From contig NW_026570264.1 in the NCBI RefSeq assembly GCF_019649055.1, positions 310,001 through 374,000 on the forward strand: a DNA stretch of 64,000 nt, given 5' to 3'. Under the pieces are notes generated by a model, which did not search any database, had not been told where the DNA came from, and saw only the letters and a program-made list of their open reading frames with translations. The position numbers and the translations under genes are program-made. This document shows positions 38,209-48,902 of the stretch, in pieces (within the stretch, counting starts at the first letter, position 1; every line of letters starts with the position of its first letter). Origin of the DNA: Paramacrobiotus metropolitanus (lineage: Eukaryota > Tardigrada > Eutardigrada > Parachela > Macrobiotidae).

Positions 38209-40684
38209 TATTTTATTGGGAAATAATGGTGAAGGCTATTCGAGAAACGAAGGAGTTCTCTTATCAAAATATCAAAACATAACTTTGTAAAAGCTGCGGA
38301 CGATTAAGACGCAATAGTTTAACCCAGTGTTTACAAATTTACAGGACTTCAGAAAATTGATGTTACCAATCAGCCTCCAGCGCTACAAGATATTGCTCAC
38401 AGACAGATGTTTTTGCTCCCATTTGGAAGACTGTTGTTGCGTTGCTAACATGCCCATCTTCCTTAAATCATGGATGTACTTGTACCTAACTTAACCTAAG
38501 TGTGCCCATGATACATGTAGCAACACAGTCGCCGTACTGAAAAGTACGTAATTTATTCTCCGTCACAACAATCGCTGATCTAAATATTGCCAGCCATCAC
38601 TTTGGGTTTGATGCACCAAATATTGCTAAAACACATCCGCACTGTTACCTATACTGGCTATACAGACATAACAAATGCATAATTTGTTTGTTTTCGGCTT
38701 TCGCAGTATCTCACCTAGTCACACCGTTGTTACCGGCAACATTGGTGTTCTTCTGCTACCGCTGCCCACTGTGGTAAACAGCAGTAGATTCCTCAATAGT
38801 TTTCGACCAGAAGCAGAAGAAGCTGCTCACCGGTCTACCAATGCACCACTCGGCGCATTCGGTGCACTAATTTATCAAAGGTTAATAAAAGAATTAATGA
38901 TCAGGACTGTGTGCGAGAGCGTTTACGAAACTGCGTCAGCGTTTAAGAAATCCGACAAAGGCGAATGGAATGTTCGTTATCTGCTCCCGTTTTCCGCAGG
39001 AAACCGGAAGTAGGATGAGTAAACTTTCGCAAACGGATGGTGCAGGCGTGAGAAGTAAGCAGTCACCCGGTGACACAACGGTGCATCTTGTAAGTTGTAA
39101 CACGCACCCCAGTCGATGTCTGATAGTCCATTTGTTGTTGCGTACTAACGTGCAGCATGGGGCAGACCCGATGGTGCATAACTTACACAAAGGTATGTAA
39201 GCCTGCTTACACACATATACTTATGCTTATGCTTATACTTCTGCTTACACACATATACATATGCTTACACACATATACTTACACACATATAATCCTGCTA
39301 CAAGAGCATTTGTTCCTCATTCTACATTTTTTGTAATGTGTGATTGTTTTTGACAAAACGGTCTGTATATTTCTGCCCGGATATTTCTTTAGGCAAATCC
39401 GCAAAAACTCGGTTATCACATTTGCAATTTGCGGGGCATTTTGCGGGTTTTTGTTAGCTGTGGTTCTCTTGAACGGAGCGGCAGCGGACCGGCCTAGGGT
39501 AAGAAATCCACATTAAAAATAACTAGAAAAATGCACGTTGGCGTGCCTTAGCAGACCGGAGCGAAGCGATTTCACAGCTTGGTCAAGAAGCTTTGTTGCA
39601 TGGCCCGCCGACAAAAATTCATTGAAATTTTTTGTAAATCATTCTCGGACAACATGTAGGAAAAACTGAAAACCAGACTAAACTTTTTTGCCACCGTTCT
39701 TCTGTCATTTCTGTTCTTTCTTTCTTCTTTCAGTTTTAGTTTTCTCACTTTGTAGTTAAGCAAGCTTAGAGCAGTTGTTCCCAGAATTTGCCACATATCA
39801 CCCGTCAACAAATACAAATTGATCATTTTTAAGTTATTACCGTATGTCCAGTATCTTTTGCGAGTATTTTCAAGTTATTTCTGACACTAAACCGTGATTA
39901 CAGCGAAATTAAAACTACGGCAAATTTGCTTAACCCGGCAATGCCCGAGGTATCAAGGAATTTTTTGTCGAAGTTGAAATTCATACCATAGAATAACAAT
40001 AAATAACCCTGAACTATGTTTTTCAAAATTTTTGCTGCAGTAGTTTAGAATTTGAAGGGTAGGTGGGTAGGTGGGTAGGTGGCACCGCTTGGGCATTAAC
40101 GATATACAATACGGGCGGTGTGGGCAGTGGGCACGGTGGTTGCCGGTGCCACACCACACAAATTCCGTTGTACACAACATTGTGGCTACTTGATCTACTC
40201 GAATCAACCTGGCTGTGGTAGCTGCTTACACTTTATAATAGTTAGCTTGTGCAATGTAATTCATCATGAAAAGGTTCATGGTTGAATTTATACTCAAAAA
40301 AATGTTTGAATTCCGGTCAGTATGCAACAGGGTCATGGTGGGCTGCGCCAGTTTACATGAGCATAACACTGATCATAGCCAGCCATATTTATTGTTGGCT
40401 GCTTCGATCACAACGTCGTTCTATTGTTCTTTTCCTATTGCAGTCGAAGAAAATATTGTGATATGATAAGAAAAATGTTTTATTAGCATTTATGCTATTA
40501 TAAAAGCACTGAGATGTCCTTATTTGTTTGATATTTTGATCAGTTTGCTGACAGTGTTATGGTTTGGCTACTCTCTTAGTACGCAACGGCTGAATCATAT
40601 GAAGTGTGCGGCTCTGGTTATTGTGCCTGTTCAGGCAGCATGTTACTGTCCTACGACAATGCCTAAGCGGTGGAATTTCCACCA

Positions 40685-41015
40685 GTTTTTTACAGAAGAG
40701 CTGCAGACTTTTGTGGGATACTGAAATTGTGAGATACTCATATGAAGTTATCACCAATTAAATGCCAAATTTTTACCATAACAGCCGATTTAGATACACT
40801 TCGTAGAACTTTGCGTTATTTTTTGAGTGTTTTCTGTTTTTTCAGTGTTTTTTTTTCAGTGTAAATTCACAGTTTTTTCAAAAGAGCTGCAGACTTTTGT
40901 GTAATACTGAAATTGTGAGATACTCATATGGAGTTATCACCAATTTAATCCCAAATTATTACCATAAGAGCCGATTTAGATACACTTCGTAGTACTTTAC
41001 GTTATTTTTTCAGTG
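40685..41015. repeat. Direct duplication of about 150 bp
   Basis: Two copies start AGAGCTGCAGACTTTTGTG at about 40697 and 40882. They continue through GAAATTGTGAGATACTCATATG and GCCGATTTAGATACACTTCG with about 90 percent identity by eye, at a period of 185 bp. Confidence 0.92.
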
Positions 41016-41659
41016 GGTTTTAAGCCATGTAGGTTTTTTAAGGTACTAAAATACAGTATGCAACTAAAATACACTATCTTTGCTCTATCTAATCTAACGC
41101 ATATGTGACCCAGGCAATAACAATAGTCCTGGTGTTGTAAAAACTGGCGAACTACAGTATACTGGTGGTTTTTCCACCTAGCAGACGTTGCCGGGTTGAA
41201 GCAGTTCAACCCAGGGTCCCTAAAGCACCTCCTCCCATTAAAAATTCGTTTTTAGTTGTTGCCAGAGTTGAAGGTAATTAGTTTAGAAACCGTTTAGGTA
41301 TCATAAGCCCGCTTCTCTAAATAAATGTTGTAACAAACAACGGAATTTTACGCAAACAATGGAGTGTCTATTTGCCAGTCGATTTTAACCAAGCTCTGGG
41401 TGACCTTTTTGAATTATTGCCGGCACTGTTAAAATTGGTGATCACCCCCAGTTGCTTCTTACAACTGCCTAAGCCAGGGTTGGCACGGGTCTTCATTATC
41501 TAAGCCAGGGTGCCCTTACTTGTCGAGCTTCTTCTATAAGTTAGGCACGTTTTATTCGAATGCGACATTGGGAAAGGTTGCTATTTGAAGTGCCACTGTG
41601 TTCTTCATTAGCGTTTTAAGCATACAGGAAACACCACGTTACCATCAACGGTGCTTCCC

Positions 41660-41870
41660 CAACAGACACAAGATAAGCAGTGCAAAACTGTTCTACAGTC
41701 TCATGGCGTTATCGGGCTAGTCCGCGGTAAAGTCATATTTGGGACTTTCGTAACGGACACAAGTTAAGCACTGCAAAAGTACTGTACAGAGCCGTGACGT
41801 CATCTGACTTATCCAGGATGACGTCATAGCTAGACTTCCGTAACGGACACAAGTGAAGCTAAGCACTGGA
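41660..41870. repeat. Three-copy direct repeat, about 90-bp period
   Basis: Copies of AAC.GACACAAG(T/A)TAAGCA.TG begin at about 41660, 41754 and 41844. The second and third are separated by a stretch holding TGACGTCAT and its imperfect repeat GATGACGTCATAG. Confidence 0.8.
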
Positions 41871-42591
41871 GCTGAATCAGGAAGACCTTCGCTTCGCTCC
41901 GGTCAATAATAACATTATTAACCATTAACATAAGCGCCACGTTCTGATTTCATCGGTCGGGATTGATGTCATCAAGTCAGTAGCCCGCAAACGTAGTTAG
42001 TTCAGTACCTCGACTATCGCCTCTAGATAAACTGTGCTTATATAGCATTATATTAGTGTTTCTTTCTGATGTAACCACTAGATCTTGAAATGGTAGTCGG
42101 GCAAGAATTTGCTTATGCGAATACGATCCCGGGCGTGACTATTTGAAGTAAAAAAATTTCGCAAATGAGATTTTAAATTGACAGTTTAAATTTCAAACTA
42201 ACTTAGATTTGGATTTCAAATTGCAAATCCAAGAAAATTATTCAAATCGAATCTTCAAATTTTCGAATCTTCTTATTCGGACAATACCCGGTTAAACAGC
42301 CGTTCTACGATCCAACTGGGACACTGTCTGCATAATGCTCCGGTTTATATGTGCTAAAAAAGTCTGTGATGTCTGATCCAACCCGGACAGTAGCTGCTTA
42401 ACTCAGGTTTTGTTTGTTTCCAAAAATCTCGGATATCCGTTGTCTGATCCGAAACTGGAGTTCGGAGCGAATAGGATGGGATATTCCGATTTATCGCCAA
42501 TCTCTGATGCATACTAAATTATACGCGTTGCAAAGCCACGAGATTACCCATAGGCTACTCCGAATATGTAACAGAATATCGTTCATCCTAG

Positions 42592-42933
42592 ATCTTCGTG
42601 GACAAGGGTTCTCGCTCAAGCTCGAATGCAGGCTTGCAGTTGGACATAAGCAACATTCGCGACTATCTGTGCAATACCGACTACGACGTCGAGGGAGATC
42701 CACCGGGTATTGGTAGTCGTATTATAAGTGGCAGTATGGTGGCTTCCCGTTGCTGGAAGCATGACCGCTACTGCCGGGAAAGCTGTCAAAGACTCCATCA
42801 GTCTCCCCTTGCCGTAGGCTACTGTTTTGGAACACCTCCGAAGTGCTACTGCGAATATGAGCAACGTACACACACTCCACAGTCTAGAAACTCTTCATTG
42901 ACCGAAGACTCCGGCGCTGATTACGCAGAGTAA
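42592..42933 (+). CDS. Defensin-like (CS-alpha-beta) cysteine motif exon
   Basis: After an AG at 42590-42591, an open frame of 113 codons runs to TAA 42931-42933. Codons 54-87 hold six cysteines (42751-42852) spaced C-x6-C-x3-C-x12-C-x6-C-x-C, with Gly two residues before the fourth Cys (GYC). This is the spacing of the invertebrate defensin fold: CxxxC on the helix, CxC on the last strand. An acidic stretch before it (NTDYDVEGDPPG) could be a propeptide, and a Ser/Asp/Glu-rich tail follows. A signal peptide must lie in an upstream exon, which I could not identify. The reading is the only one in this stretch with regular cysteines. If real, it is probably a secreted antimicrobial peptide; CS-alpha-beta peptides can also be ion-channel ligands. 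Chance spacing cannot be excluded. Confidence 0.5.
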   Translation: MFVDKGSRSSSNAGLQLDISNIRDYLCNTDYDVEGDPPGIGSRIISGSMVASRCWKHDRYCRESCQRLHQSPLAVGYCFGTPPKCYCEYEQRTHTPQSRNSSLTEDSGADYAE

Positions 42934-44721
42934 ACAACAATCATTACCACTTACTCCCGATTGTTCTCCCACAAGCAAACGAATGTTTTGAGCGTTGAGT
43001 TATGTAAACGGGCTCGAACAAACGCAAAAAGATCCAAGATAAAGCTCACTTTTACAGATACATAGCACATACAGTGCGAGATAATAATTATACATGTATT
43101 ATCCTCGTTGAAAATCTGGAAGTTCTAAACTATATTTTTTGCCGTTTATCTGTATGTTTTGTCACTGTTGTGTGCTCCTGTAGTGAGCACAATGATGTTT
43201 TACCTGGCCTGTCACTTTTACGATTATAAAGCAGCTCTGCAGTGCATTTATTGAATTCATTTCGCCGTCGTTGTTCGTAAGACCGCACGCTAGAGTATCC
43301 GTGGAGTCTAAAGATGCTGATTCAGCACTGCTGTATCTGCCGATAATTTAGCTTATGCAAAATAATACAGCCGAAAGTTGCAAAGCAAAGGCATAATCTT
43401 AATGGCGGTGGTGGCTTCACTTCAGACCAGACGTATTAGAAAGTGCGTACCGTTGTATCCCGTTATAAGCTATGCTTTGTCGTCCAAGGCAGCTGAGCTC
43501 ACGTTCATTACAACCCGTAAAAACATCTGCCGTAAAACACGATGCAACAGCGTTCCTGAGCATGGCGTGCAATAAGCCGTTTTAAAACTGTATAAGCGAC
43601 GCGTGGGCGCCGAGCTAACGGGAGCAACTTACCATTTTACTGGGACCGTTCTTGTCCAATTGGTACGGGTTATGCTGTACCAAGTACAGCGTACAGGCAC
43701 ACACTCGAATATGTTCAATGCAAATCAGCGGTTTGTGCTTCTTATGGGCTGCATGGGATGCATGCCGCGACATTACCACAGAGGTGCGGGAACGCTGATA
43801 CTTGTTTTGTCGCAAATACCCTGTCGGTCCGCTAAAGAAAACCACGTGAAATCCCAGTGTTCGTGGATGGGCCCATTCATCCCAGCCGCTGGAGCCCTCG
43901 AAACGCGTATTCCTCTACGTAAACTTAGGTGAAAGGCCCCTTGATGTGCCCTGATATGGCTACTCATTGTAATTATTATAATTATTATTAATATTAATAC
44001 GAATATTAGATGATTAGGATTAATTATTAATTAATTATTATTATTATTTAATTAAATATTAGTAATTACTATTAATAATTAGTAATTACTATAAATTACT
44101 ATGGAATTACTATACTGTTAATAACTATTAATTACTATAAATTACTATGGAATCAGGAATGGACCGTGGTGAAAGGGTCCAACTGGATTGTCCAACCAAC
44201 TGGAGGATCGGTTATCCAAATAGCTAACCTAATCCAAATAGTTAACGCTTATCAGAATAGTGATAATCAGTAAAGAAGCCTGAGTACAGTACATAAGTAA
44301 TTACGCACCGATTAATCGTGTACGTAATTATTACGACGCTAAGGAGAACTAAAAAACTGTTGGAGGAGTAATATTGTACGTAATTATTCTACGATAAGGA
44401 AAACTTCAACCTGAGAAAGTTAGGACGAGTCATACAAACCAGGAAAACAGTAATAAAAATTATCAGGGCACATAAAGGGGCCCTTCACCGCAGTTATGCG
44501 ACAAATATAATATAAAAACCGTTATAATTTATTATCCTTCCATAAAAACGGTGGTTTCATCCCGTTTTGGCAGAAATGCTGTCTTCGTTTCTCTACGTTC
44601 CTCTACGTAAACGGGGATAAATACCACACCGGTCTACAATATGTGTTAAATCCGAAGCGAGTCCGCACCTGGGATGGGCTGCTAGCAGATTGGTCCAATT
44701 GGATCCGGCCCCGCTTTGGCG
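42934..44721. other. Intergenic region with MITE-like element
   Basis: Between the defensin-like exon and the F-box gene. Apart from the inverted-repeat element at about 43927-44492 nothing was recognised; ORFs at 43603-43932 lack features. Confidence 0.45.
43927..44492. mobile_element. MITE-like element, about 28-bp terminal inverted repeats
   Basis: The left end GTGAAAGGCCCCTTGATGTG continues into CCCTGATA. The reverse complement of the right end reads GTGAAGGGCCCCTTTATGTG and also continues into CCCTGATA. The interior is A/T-rich (AATTATTATAATTATT) with no coding capacity. A clear target duplication was not seen. Confidence 0.75.
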
Positions 44722-46894
44722 CTATACGCCGTGTGCTGACGCCCAAACGTGGATGAATGGACCCAACACCCTCTGTACCACTACTGCATTGTCATCCGTC
44801 CGCCGCATTACTGTGCCATCTTCGGTACTCTCATCTGGATAATGCTGCAGAAGGTTACGGGTGAAATACTGCAACCAGCGAGGAAAGCTACGGATTTTGT
44901 CCAGTGTTAGTCCGCTTTCCACGAGACTCTTATCCTTCCAGGCATCTGCACTGCCCGGCAAGCCGAAGTACCTACAAAAAATCGAAAAATTTTTACCTCT
45001 TGGCGTTTTCTGATCTTTTACATGTAAAGATCTCATTTATGTCACGGAATAACTGGAATACGAGCCGTAATCTAATTGTGTACAATGGCTGGCTCGACAG
45101 CAGTGTCGTCAATCGCATCTATCAAAAGTTCAAAAATTTTTAGGACTCTAAAATTTTTTGTTGTTTTCACACTAGAATTGGGCAGCATTATTTTAGCTGA
45201 CTGGAAACCGGTGCCAGTTACGCAAAAACCGTTGATGATACACATCTAAAGTCACCTGATCCAATAGCCCGCGTAAGAACCAAGCTTCGTTGATGACCAT
45301 AACACTCGCTGCATAATTCTTTCATCCTCCGGTGTCAATGGTGTTGTTATCAATCTCCCGAATAGCTGCAAACTCTGGTCGAAAAGCCACATTTCCTCTC
45401 TGGTGATGGTCTCCTTGGCCACATTCGTACAGAGAACGATTGGAACTGGCCTGGTATTTCCCCATGGATCGAAAATTTCTTCCCATGGTTTGAAGTGACA
45501 GTATATGGGGTATTTTCAAAAGTAACTGCATTACGAAAATTTGGCATCTTGTTCGACAGGGCGTTGATGTATAACTTCAAATTCTGCAGCACTAGCGTAA
45601 GATTCTTCAATCCATTAGCATTCCCTTCCGGGTCGCGATGAATGCTATGGAGCATTTCGGCAATTTCTCCAATTATGCTGTGCATAACAGATTGACATGT
45701 CACAAATGAATGAGAGGCGTGCACTCTTTCAACTACAGGTTTACAGCATAGCCGAGTGTGTGCATTTATGAACAATTGACTATAAACTACTCCTGTCAGG
45801 CAGTTTTCAAATTGAAAATTTCAACGAGTCTTACTGTAAATTCGTTTTCATAGCCTCCAAAACTATTTTGTGATGAACATATCATTGCCTGTTTCACTTC
45901 CCCAGTTCTAAGTACTTCTCCAAATATTTCTAGCTTCGCTTCGGTCTTTTAGTGCTAGCGAGCAGCGGTGCACTTCCCTAGTTATATAAACTTTTATGCA
46001 ACACCTGAGTCTGCATTCCTGATATTCCCACGTACCGAAGCGCATTAAAAGGGTGGTAATAGTATTCATAATAGCAGGGCTCAATTGGAAATGAGCTGTA
46101 TTCCCCACGATCATACGACGTTTTTATAAGGAGCTCTGCATTGGGTGCACATATGTCCAGTGGCCAACGGAGAATCAGGGCGCGCGTGGCCCGTGTAACG
46201 AATCTGGTAACCAGTGGCTTAATTTTTCGGCGAGCTCGCACGACATATTTCGGGACTGGATAATCGTCCGGGCCGCTGCAGCCATATTTTTCCCATTTTA
46301 ACAAATCAATGACGACGTTTCGTTGGATGGATGGCAACCGGCTTATGGTCTCCCATCGCTTGCACACACTAACAAGTCGCACCAGTCAGCATAATATTAC
46401 GGTACATAATTTGATAAACAAATGTACTGTACGTATATTACGAACTAGGAAAGTCACTCTACGAATTCTCGTTAGCTAAAGTTTTATATATTAAGCCTAA
46501 AGGGTAAAGCAATAATATTTTCAGTTTTTTTTGGGAGGGGGAATCATTACAAGCATATCTTTTGTTATTGGTTGCTCCGTTGCTGCAGTATGATGCAACC
46601 TGTAATAACTTGTTTCAAATTGCTACCATGGTGTGTGTGAACATCCTCTATTACGTATTATGGACTTACTGTCACTTACGTTGTACCATTGGAAATCTCA
46701 AAAATGTCCAAGAAGGAGAGCACACGTGCTACGAGTTCAACGGGCAAAGTATGAAAAAAGCAAGGCTGCTCAGCGGCACTATTGACTCGCTCGGAATCGC
46801 TTGTGTTGTGATGTTTTCCATCAAGTGCCATTTCAACCAACCTGTACTGGTTAACAAAATACTTTTGTAACGCACTCGCTGCAGCACGAAACAT
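44722..46894 (-). CDS. F-box domain protein
   Basis: Six exons on the minus strand with agreeing phases: 46680-46894, 46036-46368, 45916-45977, 45535-45792, 45256-45478, 44722-44971; 446 residues. The F-box is split by the first intron: LPVELVARVLSFLDIFEIS (50-68) in exon 1 and VCKRWETI (73-80) in exon 2. F-box proteins bind SKP1 and bring substrates to SCF ubiquitin ligases. The rest is not recognised; exon 2 ends in a segment that could be a leucine-rich repeat, and later exons carry PWGNTRPVPIVLCTN, MWLFDQSLQLFGRLIT and GSYAGYWIRYFGLPG. Exon 3 (62 bp) and the 56-bp intron 45479-45534 are the least certain calls; without that intron the frame is broken. Start could also be Met22. There is no sign of a stop within the joined frame. 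Confidence 0.75.
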
Positions 46895-47814
46895 ATCACG
46901 AAAACAAATCCAAATATTTATGATTACTGCAAATTTTCGTTTCTTGTCTGAGTCGTATTGTGAGATCAGAGACTATCAGAGACATATGCTAAGCACCGGA
47001 TGTTCGTAACGTTATGCTAACCAAGGAAACATAAACTAAAAAAAGGGGGCAAAGATTCACCGTTTCCGTAATCAAATATATATGGGAAATTCAATAAGGA
47101 AGCTGTTCAAGCAAAACTTCAATCATCCACGCAACGGACAGTACATGCATGAAGCTTTTCAAAATGTTTGCGCACTATATGCAGTTACTGCCAAACCAGT
47201 TGGTAACACTATGCACCTGAATACCATAGTGAAATCATGCAACAATCACGCTACAAACGTCGTGGTTTATCATCAGTATGCAGCGCTAACCTGTGCTTAC
47301 ATAAAAACATCAGCTGTCAGAACGAGTCGACCAAGCTGCGTTTTTCCTTATATCACTGCTGTGTCGCTGCTTTGCAGCTGAATCATACTTAAACTGCGCG
47401 GCCACTGTGACTTCCAAACATGCAGAACAAAGCAACAACCATGATGCCACCTATATTTCTGTAATAACTAGCACAGTACAATGAGTACATTAATTTTGCA
47501 TGAAACCGAAAAACATAGCTAGTGTACATTGTAGGCCGAAAGAAGCGCCTAGTTCTATAACTCTGACGGCACATGCGGGCTGCGTAGACGTTACCAACTG
47601 AGGCATAGAACTGTAATATAACTGTTTTAAACCATATTTTGATTACGTATTGCGATAGTTCCTCCAAATAACCCGCCGACTGCGGTGACCAAAACACTCG
47701 TCTGTACAAGTACAGTACAGCTAGTGCTAGTGCTAGTGTCCAGTATGATCGTGGTAATTCTGCTAAAATTAATCATCACTCGGGATAGAACGCCGACACC
47801 AAGTCTACAATGTA
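46895..47814. other. Intergenic, F-box 5' flank
   Basis: Likely includes the F-box promoter. The ORF at 47082-47381 has no recognisable feature. Confidence 0.4.
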
Positions 47815-48341
47815 CAGTAAAACCTGCGTACATTGAACACCTGCGGTTCCAGCTTTTCCGTTCAATGTAGACGCCTGTTCAATGTACAGAACAGCTGCCC
47901 CCAAGGGGACCGCCCCTGGGGGCAGTGGTTCTGTGCACTAAAGCTGCTCCTGAGGGCGAACGGACGCCGCCTCAATGGATCAATCCCGCTACCAAGCCTT
48001 TTTTATGCTTTTTTCGCGCATAACAAATCAAAAATCGTGTGGTGTTAAAGGTGGAACAAGCGAATGGCTAGTGAACTCTGGTCCGTTGAGCGCTTTTCTT
48101 GTGTTTTTTTTCGCTCCCAAAACCAGATTCTGGCGCTTTGTTCATTTTCGAAAGGGCTAAACATTAGTAAATAATTAGCTTCGTTCCAGCTAATTTGTTC
48201 AATGTTCACTTTAGAGAGATGTTCAATATACGCGAGCTCCCCCCTGTGTTATAGTCTACCCAACGCGCCGGTTCCGTAATGACCGTTCAATGTACACCAG
48301 TGTTTAATTTACGCGAGTGTTCAAAGTCACAGGTTTTACTG
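47815..48341. mobile_element. pogo/Tigger-like MITE, 527 bp
   Basis: Ends are CAGTAAAACCTGCGTACATT at the left, and CAGTAAAACCTGTGACTTTG as the reverse complement of the right. Both continue to GAACAC, and the element is flanked by TA on each side (47813-47814, 48342-48343). CAGT-AAACCT-...-GAAC ends with TA duplication are typical of pogo/Tigger-type Tc1-mariner elements. The interior repeats the phrase GTTCAATGTAC and has a GC hairpin (GCTGCCCCCA/TGGGGGCAG, 47892-47924). No transposase is present. Confidence 0.8.
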
Positions 48342-48902
48342 TACACAAATAATCTGGCGAGCTAGTACAATACTACTGCACTCTGTACTTGCGAACGGGT
48401 TACGGGAAAATGTCTTATGTTTCCGTCAAACTGCCAGGTGGAGGTAGAGTTGACCAAACGTTTTACTGGTTGTGCCGATATTCCCTTTGGCAACAGGACT
48501 TTGACTTTTTTAGTACGCTCTCGGAAAGCCGTAATCGTTATTTGCGCCACACAAGGCGTACAGATACTACTCATACGCTTTATAAGAAGAGCACACCATC
48601 ACTTGGTAGCCAATGAGCTACGTGGTGGAAACGGAATATTGTCGATAAAACTGCAATCAAATTATACGCCTGGCATGAAGTTGTACCTTGCCTTAAGACT
48701 ACCGGCTTCTGGACACAGCCAGTCAGCCAGTAAAAGTGGACTGCCCCACGCGAGAGAAGTTCAAACTAGCACGCATGAAACCGACATTAAACTCGTTTAA
48801 GTGGTTTCTAACTGATAAGCGCCCACGCTTCGCAGCATGTCAAGTCGGCATTAAAACAACCTCTAACTGCGACGAAATCACATCTTTAACCCTGAACACA
48901 CC
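48342..48902. other. 5' flank of the XK-related gene
   Basis: A 127-codon open frame at 48417-48800 has no recognisable domain. Otherwise this stretch is the probable promoter and 5' UTR of the next gene. Confidence 0.4.

Larger units (their letters stand above)
38209..42591. other. Repeat-bearing intergenic region
   Basis: Content: a CACACATATACTTA-type tract at 39190-39290; (GGTGGGTA)n at 40057-40081; a direct duplication at 40685-41015; and a three-copy, roughly 90-bp repeat at 41660-41870. No exon-like sequence was recognised. Confidence 0.5.

Noticed and set aside
46562-46870. 102-codon plus-strand ORF
   Set aside because: Antisense to the F-box first exon, which has a clear domain.
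48417-48800. 127-codon ORF upstream of the XKR gene
   Set aside because: No recognisable family, overlaps an antisense ORF, and lies in the probable promoter.
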